DNA of 64,000 bases from NCBI GenBank assembly GCA_949128115.1, contig OX421961.1, forward strand, positions 121,213,050-121,277,049. Reading direction: 5' to 3'. Below the pieces are notes generated by a model, which made no database searches, was not told the origin of the DNA, and was given only the letters and a program-made list of their open reading frames with translations. How positions within the stretch are numbered: position 1 is the first letter of the stretch; each line of letters begins with the position of its first letter. A program made the position numbers and the translations under genes. Source of the DNA: Anaspis maculata. Lineage: Eukaryota; Arthropoda; Insecta; Coleoptera; Scraptiidae. Below, one piece after another: positions 1 to 11,283 of the stretch.

Positions 1-537
1 GCAGTAGTTTCTTTTGGGCTTGGACAACACCTTGCTGTAGTACTCCACTATACTCGCTCCTAGCCCTGCTGGTGTTGTGACAGCACTGCTCCAATTCCGG
101 TGTTGTTGGCATCAGTGTCCAAGATGTACTGTCCTTGAGAAAGAGGGTATGCTAGAATAAAACTCGAGCACAATGCAACCTTCAGAGTCTTGAATGAGTT
201 TTCACATTCCTTGATCTACAAGAATGGCGCACGGTCTTCAGTCAGTTTGTGTAAGGGCTTAGTAATGTCAGCGAACTTCTCCACAAATTGTCTGTAGTAT
301 GTGCATAAGCCCAAGAAACTTCTGACTGTATGCTGATTTCTTGGCCGTGGCCATTCTCGGACAGCATCCAATTTCGCTGGATCGGTTTCCATTCCTTCCG
401 ACGACACTACGTGCCCCAAAAATTTGTCTTGCTTCTGGAAGAGCACGCATTTCTTTGGGTTGAGCTTGAGATGTGCACCTCGAAGACGTCGAAATACCTC
501 CTGGAGGTTTTTCAGGTGTTCCTCGATGGTGTTCGTC
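1..537 (-). pseudogene. Ty3/gypsy retrotransposon reverse transcriptase / RNase H fragment
   Basis: On the minus strand, 216-590 is open and carries the connection region typical of Ty3/gypsy reverse transcriptase: residues like LNPKKCVLF, KFLGHVVSSEG and VRSFLGLCTYYRQFV in the usual order. Beyond the end of that frame (below 216) the minus strand continues into the start of RNase H, with a DTDANNTGIGAVLS-like catalytic block near 80-130. The fragment begins just downstream of where the catalytic YxDD box should be, so the active site is lost. The breakpoint abuts an LTR piece of opposite orientation at about 538. The element runs off the left edge of the window, so its far end is unknown. 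Family assignment is from motifs; the relation to the neighbouring LTR is inferred. Confidence 0.85.
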
Positions 538-819
538 TGCAAACTATATGCCGGGCCAACATGGAATTTGCTGGATACTGGATAACCCATGGAACATTCG
601 AGATAATTAGTCAGGACCTACGTATGCACTATGAATCGCCCACAGCACCAGTATTGAATTGGAAGAGACAGCGAGCGGGAAAGAAGCGAGTCCCAGCGAT
701 ATTTCCAAGCGTGAATAATTGCTGACGTGTATTTATTGTAGTACGCAGTGATAAACAGTTTGTTTTTTAAAACAATCGTCCCAATTATAATTGAACCCGT
801 ACGCGAAATACGTATAACA
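538..819 (+). mobile_element. LTR fragment (3' part), same family as the solo LTR at 23323-23839
   Basis: The stretch from the ATATGCCGGGCC block onward aligns by eye with the solo LTR at 23323-23839. Shared blocks are ATGGAATTTGCTGGA, AGTATTGAATTGGAAGAGAC, GTAGTACGCAG, ATAAACAGT and a terminal GTATAACA. About the first 240 bp of the LTR are missing and the region between the blocks is diverged. The left edge is a direct junction with the inverted gypsy RT fragment, so this is a rearranged remnant. Confidence 0.75.
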
Positions 820-2639
820 ATACAAAAAGGAAAAAATGTATTTCTATGAAAATGTTCTGACAAGTTCAATAGCTGACAATTTTGGAAAATGTTTAATAAT
901 TATAGAAACTAAAATAGCTATTCGATTACCCATCAGTTCAATTTCAGATATCTGGTTTTTTTTTGTTTGTTTTTATTTAGATTTTTTTGACACCCTTCAA
1001 GCTCAATCCAGAGTTAGGGGCGGTGAAATAGCCGAATTATCCACTACCAATTATTACCAGTACTGTGGAGTATCTTAATACGGCAGACATGAAGACGATT
1101 CCTTCATGATGTCACGGTCCAATGGCCCATGTGTTTACGCAAAAACGGTACATGGTCCGACACCTACTTATCCAAGAATTCGAAGCCGGCAATAATCTAA
1201 ATTGATTCCGTCAGTTATTCCAGTACGGGCGGAATTTACGCCAAAACACAAAAATTAGAAAGGCCGCGATAGCACGCGGCTTCGTTTATTATATTATTTA
1301 TTGCTAGTAATCACACTCAAAGTATTTATCCTTCAACTTTATTCTACCGTAAATCGTGATTATTTTATGTTTATCACATCGTCACTTCAGCAATAATTCA
1401 ATAATTATAGGAAAAATTTTCAATCAGCGAAAAACAGTTTTTCCAAGACGACCATCGCCGAAGAACAAGGCAAGAGGCTTCGTCAGACGCACATACCCAG
1501 GACCCAGACTGGGAGATAAGTAAGGCGCCGGACTGAGACAAGAATGTCATGCAGTTGCCGGATTATGGCCCTACTCGATAATCCAAACTGAAACTCTAAC
1601 AATTCGGTTTTTTTCTTTTTCGCTCTGCGCGTCTCTCTTCCACGCTCTCTCTTGCTCTCTCTCTTCCTATAAGTAAATTGATAAGCAGATGAGCGCTTCA
1701 AAATTCCACGAAAATTTTAATTGGAATTACGCTAATTTAAGTGCGCATACCTGATGGCAGGAGGCTTCGTTCTGAAGAGGATTATTTTAATGTAAATTCA
1801 AAAGATTAGTCCAACCGCTCTATACGCACACACACATGTGCATAAAATTTGATGTGATATGTTAGATTCTAATCGCATAATTAATGATTGTGCTGTACAG
1901 AACGTGCGGTCATTAAATTATACTCACTTAGGTTTACTGCGAGTACGTTACGTTCATCAAACTTTCGTTTTGCCAATTTTCATATCTAATTATCTTTTTA
2001 GACATCCAGTTGGATGGAGTGAAGACGCGGAAAATACGAACTCATGTTTTGGAAATGATGCAATTTTATTGCAAAGCTATAAAAGTGATGCTAAAATAAA
2101 AATAAAAACGTATAATAAGGATATACTAGATTAAAAAGTACAAGGGTTCAAGTAGGTATGCTTCCTATTAATCTTAGTGCTTGAAAGATAACGATTTGAT
2201 TGAAGATCTAATTTTGATAATTAACAGATACTTATACGTATACACAAGTATAGCAAGTCAAAACACAATGCCTAGGCTATAGTCTACAGGGCGCGGGAAG
2301 GTCATCTGTCAAAGATAGGTATCTCAATGTGCTTGTGACCAACATGCATGCATAAGGCGGTTACATGAAATAAGCTATTTTGTTTGGGCAAGTGCGCATG
2401 CCTGAGGGCATCAAATTTGAAAAAATCATACACTTGTCAGTTTAAATGACAACGTTGCATATTCTCTCTAGCCCCCTGGGAGCCTATTTCTAAGAAGAAT
2501 GTGATCCGTTCCCATGTGAAGTTGCTAGGCAACCAGGGCTGTGATAGGCTGAATTGTGATCGCTCCCCTTTGGAAACAAGGCCCCTAGTTAGCTATTAGG
2601 CATTTCCATTGACGTCAACTGTCCGGAACTGCCTTTCAA
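820..2639. other. Unassigned AT-rich DNA, no gene recognised
   Basis: Only short open frames without family resemblance occur here. Two short stretches near 1736 and 2374 (AAGTGCGCATRCCTG) resemble each other. The second also resembles, in inverted orientation, a stretch at the right end of the window near 63960 (GTTTGGGCA followed by GTGCGC), so they are probably fragments of a dispersed repeat. A CT-rich run lies at about 1620-1670. Confidence 0.5.
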
Positions 2640-5085
2640 ATTTGCCCCTTACACGTTATTATTCAAAACCCTTTTGGGTACTCTTGTTTTTCCAATGTCT
2701 TTGAACCTCTATTGAGTCCCCTTGCATTACTCCGCGCACTTCTAGTAGTGCACCGAGCTTCCGGAATTCTAATTCGGAAACTTATCGAGCCCCTTGTGTC
2801 CGCAAGTGTTGTTTGGAGATCTAATTAGCCCTCCAGGTTTTTTCATGACTAACCCTCGTGACTACCAGAATCCCAGCAAGCCCTCTGTTGCGTTCTCTAT
2901 CCAGACCTCCATTGGGTCTCCTTGTGTCTTTAGTGCAGTTTAAAGTATCAAGCCTTTGGCGAGCCCCTTGCATTTCTCCGTGACTTTCGTAGCAGTAAGC
3001 ACCTTTGTGTTTTCATGTCATATTTGGAGCCCTATCCTGGAGTTTCCTTATATTTCTTCTCTGAGCTCTGCTGAGCCCCCTCACATTTTTCCGTGACTTT
3101 CGGAGCACTAGTAAGCCCCTTGTGCCTTCATGTGGAGTTCGGAGCCCTGTCGGGCTCCTTACGGCCTTGAGTGTAATTTTGAGCTCTAATGACCTTTCTT
3201 ATATTTTTCATAGCTTTCAGAATTCCAGAAACCCCCATTTTGCAAACTTGTGTTATTGAGAGCCCCACTGGACCCCAGTGTGATTTGAAGCTCTGCTATG
3301 CCCCCTTGTATCTCCTGTGAATTCCGGAGCAGCAAGCAGCGTTGTGCCATTATGTCATATTCGGAACCCTACCTGGCCCCTTTGTTTCTTAAAATGTGAT
3401 CAAAGTTCTGATAAGCCCCAGAGCTGATAGCCTTCCAGAGAAAATACGTACCAATAAGCCTGCTTTATTATACAGATCTCCAGTAGGCTCCCTTGTGTCT
3501 TCAACATTGATTGAAGCTCTGTTAGGGCCCCTTTTATTTTTCCAAGGATTTCGGAGCATTATGAGCCTCTTGTGCCTTCATGTGATATTCAGCCTCCTAT
3601 CGGGCCCCCTTGCGTACTTAAGTGCCGTTATGTGTTTCATAGCTTTCAGAATTCCAATTAGCCCTCTTTCATCATCTTCCTGTGTCTTCAATGTAATTTG
3701 AAGACCTGCTGAGCCCCCTTGTATTTTCCGCTACTTTCGGAGCACTAAGCACCCTTGTGCCGTCATGTCATTCGGAGCTCTATTGGTCGGAGCATTAGTA
3801 AGTCTCTTGTCTCCTCATATAATATTTCGACCCTGGTTGCCTCCCCCCCCCTGTCAGCAAGTGTAGTTTTAATTAGCCCCGTCATGTTTTTTCATGGCTT
3901 TCAGGGTATCAGTAAGCCCAGAGTAAGCCCCTTTTGCCTTATTTTGTTAAACAGAACTCCCGCGGGCTCCATTGTGTTGTCTATATCATTTGAAATCATA
4001 GTGAGTCCCCTAGCTCAAGCTCAATTCTCAAGCTCAAGCTCATCAAGCTCCCCTTGTCTCCTCATGTATCGTTTGGAGCCCTGATGAGCCCCCTTATTCC
4101 TTCTGTAGCTTTGAGAATATCGGTGAGCCCCCTTGTTGCCCTCTAAGGTCCTTCTTGTTTCATCAACGTCTTTTGAAGCCCTGCTGAGCCCCATAGCATT
4201 TTTCCATGACTTACGGAGCTCTATATCTGGCTCCCTTGTTTCCTTGTGTATCGTTTGGAGCTCTGATGAGCCCCCTTACTCTTTTCGTAGCTTTGAGAAT
4301 ATCAGTGTGCCCCCTTGTTGCCCTAGTTGCCCTCTAAGGGTCTTCTTGATTATTCAACGTCTTTTGAAGCCCTGCTAAGTTCGTAGCTTACGGAGTTCTA
4401 TTGGGTCTCATAGTGCCCTCATGTATCGTATTGACCCCTGATGAGCCCCCTTTCTTGTAGCCTTCAGAATTTCAGTAAGTCCCTTTTGCCTTTTTGCGCC
4501 GTTAGAGGCCCTAGTGATCCTTCGTGGGCCCCCATTGTTTCTTCAACGTCTTTTGAGACCCCGCTCAACCTCTCCACTTTTTTCTGTGTCTTTTGGAGCA
4601 TTAGTGAGTTCCTTCAAGCCCTATCGGCCTCCTTGTGTCCGAAAGGGTAGTTTGGAGCCCCAATTAGCCCCCTTATGTTTTTCACAGCCAGCGATCTGAA
4701 TTCAAGCAAACTTCATTGGACCCTTTTGTTTCTTCAAGGTCTTTTGAAGCCCTGCTGACCCCACGCACATTTCCCTTGACTTTTAGTGCATAAATAGGCA
4801 CTTGTGCTTTCATGTGGTGTTCGGAGCTCTATCAAGCCCCCTTGTGTCCTCAAGTGTGGTTTAGGGCCTTAATTAGCCCACTTATGTTTTTTCTTGACTC
4901 TCAGAGTACTACAGTGAGCTCCCTCTTGCCTTGTCTTGTTATAGAGAGCTTCATTAGGAGGCCCCCTTATGTCCTCAATTAGTTTGAAGCCCTGCTGAGC
5001 CCCTTTGCTTTTTTCCGTGGCTTCGGAGCTCTATCGGACTCCCTTTTGTCCTCATGTCTAGTTTAGAGCCCTTATGAGCCCCTAT
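2640..5085. repeat. Higher-order tandem array: 40-bp subunits in 240-bp units
   Basis: The region is a chain of diverged ~40-bp subunits, most containing an AGCCCCCTTGTG-like core followed by a T-rich stretch and a GGAGCCCT or GAAGCCCT block. Six subunit types follow one another in a fixed order and can be told apart by their middles: TTTCCGTGACTTTCGG, GCCTTCATGTGATATTC, GTCCTCAAGTGTAGTTTG, TTTTTCATAGCTTTCAG, a GTTATAGAGAGC type and TCTTCAACGTCTTTTGAAG. The spacing between equivalent GAAGCCCTGCTGA blocks at 4746 and 4986 is exactly 240 bp, six times 40. Earlier copies are less regular, for example about 225 bp between 3068 and 3293. About ten units are present. The open frames on it are by-products of the repeat. 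Confidence 0.85.
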
Positions 5086-7402
5086 GTGTCAATTGTCCGG
5101 CCACGCATCGAGAAGTGTCGTTCCTTTTGCGTTTGCGACAAATTGTTCGTGCGACGAGTTTTCCACGACAAATGCCAATCCAGGTCGCTGGATTTTTTCG
5201 TTTTGAGTCGCCATAAGTCACTGTCTTGGCCACAGCCATACTCACTAAAAATCAGAAGGGCGCTTAGTAATGGACAATTTGTAAAATCATTTTACATTTA
5301 TTCTGTATTCCAACAATTTAGTCAGCTTTTTACCTTACCGGCAGGATTATCAACTGCCATATTCTCTCCTTCCCAGATGTCTTTGAGTCGCATTTCTTGG
5401 CACTTCAAGATACTTTCTATGATGCTCTTTCCTTTCAGGAATCCAGTTTTCCTAAAAAGCCACGGATTTTTTTTCTCGACGAAAGAGATTTGAGCACTCG
5501 ACCAAACTTTCTTGTTTATTGAGCTATTTGGGATTTGGGGCAGCACATCTCCAACTATCAGTATTTATCGAAGCGCGCCATAGTTTCGTGAACAATTACT
5601 CATCATGCACAAACTTCCCTCCTATGAGGTATCCAAAAACTCAAAAAAGTACTTTTTTTTAAATCATAACAACGCGGGTTGCTCCCGAACACTTTCTGAG
5701 GTTATTAATTCAACTAGGTTGGCAACACTAAATTACTCGTGATGTCATGTGCGGAAATACCTGATACCACAAAGCTTTTTCCGCAAGCTCTTGAGTAAGT
5801 AGCGGTTGAAAATCAAAACAGTTGATGTTTTGTGAAACAGCAGGTCTGTTTTGCTCGGGGTGAAGAAATTATTTGAAAAATCGATGTGCCTTGATGAACC
5901 TTGATGAACACAATTTTGAACTGGTTCAGGAAAAGTTCTGTAAACTCCATACACTTTCGATGAAGTATCCGATTGGAAACGCGTGAAATGATCGCAGATT
6001 TTTGAGAAATTGACGCATTACCAAGCTACACTAGACCATATAATATAAATTTTTGTCCAGGCAGTAATTTGCCGGGCCCAGTTTGATTCTGGTTTCATTT
6101 ATTCCCGAATCAGTCGAGCTTTTTACTACTGCTATTCACAGTCGCGGGGCATGCAAGGAAGGTATAAACTTTTCGAAACCATCAAATCAGAGACCACACG
6201 CACTTTCGAACCGGACGCACGGTCACTATAATAGTTCAATATAAAGCCTTTTTTTAAATACAGCCCACTAAAAATCCACTAATAACTCCATGCCCTCATA
6301 GTCACGAGTTCGATAAAACTATAAACCCATGTGTTTAGTGAGCTGATGCGAATACTTACACGTCAATAAATTAATCAGATTAGCCGGCAATAAATAAAGT
6401 TTGACCCAAAACTCTTGCCGTTGCTGCTGGGTTCCTCTTCGCACACACACACAGATCCATCCCAAAAGGATTAAAACCACTGACGCATCATGAATAACCA
6501 TACGACCTGTTTTGTGAATACACATGCGAGAAAAAAATAACGAATTCGAAAGAAAAAAAATATAATGAATTATGGAAAATTCTCCTGGCCCATGGGACGT
6601 GTCGTTAACAGTGCGATTATTTTCGAATAAATGTCATCGGAGCCGTCAACAAAACTGCATTCGAGAAAATTATGCTAATCTGTGAGAATCTCCTCGGCCA
6701 GATAGAGCGTCGCGCGCGCGTTTGAAGTGAAAGGAATTTTGTCGATCCGTTATCTATGAGGTGTCGCGCGTGAAATCTCTCGAGTCTAACTGTAGGTATA
6801 GGTAAACCTGTACCAGAAAAAATCCGGGCGAATCGAACATCTTTTTTAATAAAATTCCGCGGCGAGAATCATAAGATTCCCTTGATCGGAGGTCATTTCT
6901 CTTGATGTCGGCGCTTCGGGGCCTCTTTGAACGTTACCGTCCGTCGTGTGGTGTGAAGGTTTTATTGCCTTTTGGGGGCAAAGGAGAATTTTGTGTTGGC
7001 TTTATTCGATCGGCCATGGCGCCATATGTTTTTTTCTTAAATCGCAATACCAGGCCCAGAAAATCGTATTATAAAAGTTGAAAATTTGGTTTTTGTCATT
7101 AGGTGAGATGCCAATAATATAAAATCACATAGGTTGGTACTATTTATGCGTGCTTACTAATTCACAATCAAAATACATATTTCGCTTTTGACTTCGCTTT
7201 AATTTCTCGGACTTTTACCCGTCGCTTAACTGAAGACAGTGCTTTTATATCCGTTTTCCGCTAACCGACTTCAAAATCTCATATAGACATCCATTCGGAA
7301 AATCTAAGTTTTTCTCGTGGCCACTGCACTATTTCAGCCTTTCCCAGTATCATCTGACTAGTCCGTCGAGTAGTTTGGCGAATAATCCGTCAAGTTCTTA
7401 GC
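5086..7402. other. Unassigned DNA, no gene recognised
   Basis: The longest open frames are 139 codons (5074-5493) and about 70 codons, overlap on opposite strands and resemble nothing I know. A CpG-richer patch at about 6590-7020 stands out from the AT-rich surroundings. It could hold an upstream exon or regulatory DNA of the islet gene, but nothing in it proves that. Confidence 0.4.
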
Positions 7403-7460
7403 GGCTCCTCCGCCAATTGTACGGGTCCGTAGTCATTCTCCTGTCGGAATCTCCATCAAT
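7385..7460 (+). repeat. Core-element copy 1 (CTCCTCCGCCAATTGTACGG family)
   Basis: The core at 7403-7454 starts with GGCTCCTCCGCCAATTG and ends with GGAATCTCC. The consensus of the family has GGCTCC at one end and GGAGTCTCC at the other, which can pair to a six-base stem. Here the second arm has one change that breaks a pair. Similarity extends about 18 bases upstream (CAAGTTCTTAGC) and fades downstream. Confidence 0.7.
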
Positions 7461-9099
7461 TTTTGCAACAATATCGCCAAGAAACCAAGACGAAACTGTT
7501 GCTAACACCTTTGTATACCCTATGACCATCTAACGTTATATCGTATAGTCGAACTTCTAAAAGTTTTCTCATTTTAATTACTCTGCCCACGAGCTAGGAC
7601 ATTAAATCAAAAAGGACTTGTCCATCGGACAAATTAACCGAAATCCCGAGAACCGGGCAATTAAATTTTTTCCGTCGTTATATTTCATCGAAAGGCTACC
7701 TATCAAATCTAGTGACTCCTGTCATCGCCGTCATAAATCTTCTTAGATCTCTTACCGTGATAAACCACGGATGCTAATTTGGAATTCTCCTCTATATGCT
7801 CCGCTATTCGGGATTGTAGTGCAAAGGCGTGATGCTGAAAAATTGAGACAAGGCGGCGATTAAATAAATACCCACCGACTCGTTCTTATTATTATGCAGT
7901 CAAATTTGTAAATAATGATCAGCTCCTTGAAAAAAAATTCAGTGTTTTTTTTGGTGTCGTCAGTTTTGAATCATTGTTATTATAACTTTGTTTTATGGGT
8001 AGGTAGAGGTGGGTACCAGGTTGCGGCTGTGTGCCGCATCAGGTTTAAATTTTGATTGGTGATCAAAATGGGCCTGTAACAATAAAGATAAAAGGGTGGG
8101 CACTAAAACGTACCATTTGCTGGAACGATAAAATGATAAAAATGAGCAATAAAACTGTACACGAACAATTTTTTCTCTGTATCAGTCCAGCGTATAATGC
8201 GGCATAAATGATCACCGTGTTTTAAAGCCTTGTTCACGGTTTTTTGAATAGAAGGCGAGAGGAGGCGTTATGTGGACTCGAGGGCACGTGGTACAGGGAA
8301 CTTGAGGTACATTTTGATGTATTGAATAGAGCATCTTCATGAAGAGGGCGCTTTGATAGCATTGAGAAGATATCAAAAGTGACATTGACAGTTTAATATT
8401 TTTGATTTGACATTAAAGATGGATGGAGTTAAGTTGGTTGAATAAGGCTTGCGGAATCAATCGCTGTGGCAGAAATTTACCATTCAGGTCTCTTCGAAAG
8501 CTACAAGGCTGTACTTTGGTTTGACCCCATTGGCATGCATTCCCAAAATTCCAAAATTATTCTCTCAAATTTTGACATTTTCAAATACACTTGTACAAAT
8601 GCAGGTGAACAGTACGAGTTTTTCATCAAAACATGTTCAAGTTTTGACAACTGACCAATTGCAATAAATGTCACATCAGTTAAAATGAAAGAATACAGGG
8701 TTTCTTATGAGCGTTTGTTTTGCGCTAAGAATGACCTATACGAAAATCATATTTTTCAATTTTGAAATTCACCAAAAAAAGTCCTTCGAGTTTTTTGCTT
8801 CCAAACCAAATATTGTGAAGGGAAAACTCGAAAACCCTCTAGCAGAGGCGGGAGGCGGAAATCTCTCTTGTACAATTTGCAAATTAGTGCATTTATATCT
8901 GTGGAAGCCCCTTCAAAGAAGTTTTCTAAAAAAGTATGCCAGGAAGAGATGATTCATTAGTTCCATTCATCAACCCCCTTTTGTCTAAAGGAATAGATCT
9001 TGATGGTCTTTCACATCACTTATATATGAATTGAAACTAATCTAGAAGTAATCATGGCATTCATGGCAGGGTCCCTGAATACCTGAATATAGGGAGAAA
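7455..9099. other. Unassigned DNA with one dispersed-repeat copy
   Basis: No gene is recognised. The piece 8417-8530 is repeated at 24548-24680 (see those entries). The rest, including about 7860-8400, shows no motif or repeat that I could place. Confidence 0.4.
8417..8530 (+). repeat. Dispersed repeat, copy A (second copy at 24548-24680)
   Basis: The stretch holds the blocks GGATGGAGTTAA, AATCAATCGCTGTGG, ACCATTCAGGTCTCTT, CGAAAGCTACAAGG and TGTACTTTGGTTTGA. These recur in the same order and orientation at 24548-24680. The second copy has about 20 extra bases in the middle. The family is not recognised. Confidence 0.75.
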
Positions 9100-9291
9100 A
9101 TTCAAATTTGAAGGAATTAAGCAGTTCAGGTATTTAGGGGCTCTCATCAGCTCATCACAGACAAGAATGACATATCAGTCAGTATACAGGACAGGATACA
9201 AAGTGCTAACAAGACATACCATGCTCACAGAAAATTATTTCAATCCAAATTACTGAAAAGAAGCACAAGAATGCGTATGTATGCTACAATA

Positions 9292-9588
9292 GAGTATTAT
9301 ACTTTTGAAAAAATATTTTGTTTTTGATGGAATCGGAAACTATATTGAAAAAAAGCTGACCCGTATTTTTTTATTTTGCCATAAATCGTATCGTTTGGCC
9401 GCAATAAATAAACGAAATTCCTATATTCTGCCTATTTCTGACGTCATTTACACAAGCAGTATAGGCGGCGACTCGCTGTGACGTCAGAACTAGTTGATAC
9501 GAGTTTTGACTAAATAAAAAAACACGGGTCAATTATTTTTCAATCTAGTCTCCATTTCAATCAAAAATTTTTTTTAGTATAATACTCC
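9292..9588. mobile_element. Hairpin MITE inserted in a LINE
   Basis: The ends are inverted: GAGTATTATAC at the left and GTATAATACTC at the right, and the complementarity extends inward for about 70 bp to GACCCGT/ACGGGTC. The element separates two halves of one LINE reverse transcriptase. ATTA-like bases lie at both borders, but the exact target duplication is unclear. Confidence 0.8.
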
Positions 9589-10032
9589 ATTATAAGACCA
9601 ATTCTAACCTATGGATCTGAAACCTGGATGATGACAACAACGGATGAGAACAAACAGAGAACATTTGAGAGAAGGATGATGAGAAGAACTCATGCACCGG
9701 TGAGAGAGGGTATTGATGTGAGAAGCAGGATGAGCTTTGAAACTTCTGGACGGTGAGGACGTGGTCAGATTCATCAAGTCTTAAAGACTCAGATGAGCAG
9801 GACACCTGATGAGAATGAACAAGACTAGAGCACCACGTGTAGCATTTGATGGGAGAATCACATCAACAAGGAACATAATAGGGGACGTCCAAGAAAAAGA
9901 TGGATAGACGAAGTGGAAGAGGACCTGAGAAGCATGAACGTGGGAAGATGGAAGATAATGGCGGAGGATGGAGGAGCATAGAGGCAGATTGTGCTGGAGG
10001 CCAAGGCCCACCTGAGGCTGTAGCGCCATTCA

Positions 10033-10065
10033 AGAAGAAGAAGAAGAAGAAGAAGAAGAAGAAGA
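10033..10065 (+). repeat. (AAG)n tail of LINE
   Basis: About eleven AAG units follow the LINE 3' end directly. They serve as the terminal repeat of the retrotransposed copy. Confidence 0.9.
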
Positions 10066-10309
10066 ATATGAATTATCAAATGATTTGTCATATATGACAG
10101 ATCCTATGATAACGTTTGAAGTACTTTGCAGAGTTCAGTTTTTACATTGAATGATAGGTTATCATTTTGCTTGTGGATATAGCTCACAAAATTTCGCAGC
10201 TTGACACATGACAGTTCAAGTTACGTTTATTGCTTACATACGCCGTGCTCTGCCGCTACCAGCTATTAAGAAAGGAATGACCGACTTACATATTTGTTAT
10301 CAAAAATGG

Positions 10310-10535
10310 TTCACAGTTGACCGCTCGTCCTCAGATGCAATGTGTCTAGCCGAAATACACAAGATCCGATCAGAATTCAATATGTTGAATCATTTGGAAG
10401 ATATGGAAAATTGTTGTTTGCTGAAGACTTCAACTTGAGGATAAGCAATAAACCCGTACAATTGGCAGCTGAGCTTGCCCAATTCATAGGCAAAGCTGCT
10501 GTTAGATATTTTCAAAGTTTTCTTCATATAGACGA
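10310..10535 (-). repeat. Core-element copy 2 (opposite orientation)
   Basis: On the minus strand this matches the family of the + strand copies. The conserved part at about 10420-10490 reads, on the plus strand, AAACCCGTACAATTGGC followed by AGCTTGCC and ATTCAT blocks. About 14 bases of the GGAGGAGCC part of the core are missing. The copy has the longest open flank of the family (10342-10542 is open on the plus strand), but there is no known protein match. Confidence 0.55.
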
Positions 10536-10733
10536 ACCTTAGAGCAGTCAATTTTTTGTTAAAAATTGGATTGTAGATGATCTTCGTATCCCTTTGTCTA
10601 CTTTTATATGATGAATTACATGTAACTTGACGTCTCTGACAAAATCATACGATAAATTAGAATGATATAATGTGAAAACCCCTCCACTCTACATTTCATT
10701 ACAAAATTGGTACTTTTGAGCATCTCATCCTTA

Positions 10734-11283
10734 TACAGGGTGGCCTATCCAAAACGATACAGACAGATTTTCGGGCATTCGCCCTCATTTTTTTGAAATA
10801 AGCCCGGACAGGTCAACTTTGCTTTCAAGGGGGACGTTCAACTGCTATTAATTCAACCGTGGAGTTTCACCCCTGTAGTCAGGGTGGCAGCCCCTTTGAA
10901 AATTTTAAATGACAATTGGGGTTGAGTGATACATAATTTCAAAGCTAGTTCAATTGTCTTTCCCACTCAATTGGTAGATACCCGAGAGACCCAGGGTGAT
11001 CTAGCAATGGATTCCTGATCATCTCTTCGGCCGTCATTCATCGGTCAGCTCAGAACTGGCACTTTTATGGCGGTGCTTTTTTTTTCGATTCGATACAAAT
11101 TTTTCAAGATAATGCTAATTTCAGTGTTTTTGGAGGGCTACAGCCCATTCTAGGGGGCTGGCTTGAAGTTGCCGAACCCATGACGGAGCTTCTGTCCGTC
11201 TAGTGAACATGTTACAGAATACAAACAAACGAGGTCAAGTGCCCGAAAATTTGTCAGTTTCGTTTTCGTTGGGCCACCCTGTA
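10734..11283. mobile_element. Mariner-like non-autonomous element with TA target site
   Basis: The ends are TACAGGGTGGCC at the left and GGCCACCCTGTA at the right. Complementarity reaches inward through TTTTCGGGCA (left) and TGCCCGAAAA (right), for about 45 bp. CAGGGTG ends next to TA are common in insect mariner/Tc1-type elements. The 550-bp interior has no transposase frame. Confidence 0.75.

Larger units (their letters stand above)
9105..10070 (+). mobile_element. RTE-like LINE 3' end with (AAG)n tail, split by a MITE
   Basis: Two coding blocks translate, with frame breaks, to the C-terminal region of a LINE reverse transcriptase: a FRYLGALISS-like motif with a following SVYRTGYK segment at about 9110-9290, and IRPILTYGSETW with RRMMRRT at 9590-9700. 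A RGRPRKRWIDEVEEDLR-type segment follows at about 9880-9945. The end is a GCGCCATTC block and an (AAG)n tail at 10033-10065, as in many insect RTE-type elements. The two halves are separated by the hairpin element 9292-9588. Frameshifts and stops show that it is dead. Assignment to RTE is by the pattern of the C-terminus and tail and is not certain. Confidence 0.75.

Noticed and set aside
3396..4699. Series of 60-110-codon open frames on the plus strand
   Set aside because: They follow the 40-bp array; because 40 is not a multiple of three the frame drifts, and the residues repeat as array by-products.
2640..5085. CRISPR-like array
   Set aside because: Subunits are contiguous and diverged, with no identical repeats separated by unique spacers, and the context is animal DNA.
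10033..10065. Poly-lysine coding region
   Set aside because: The AAG run is the tail of the LINE, not part of a gene.
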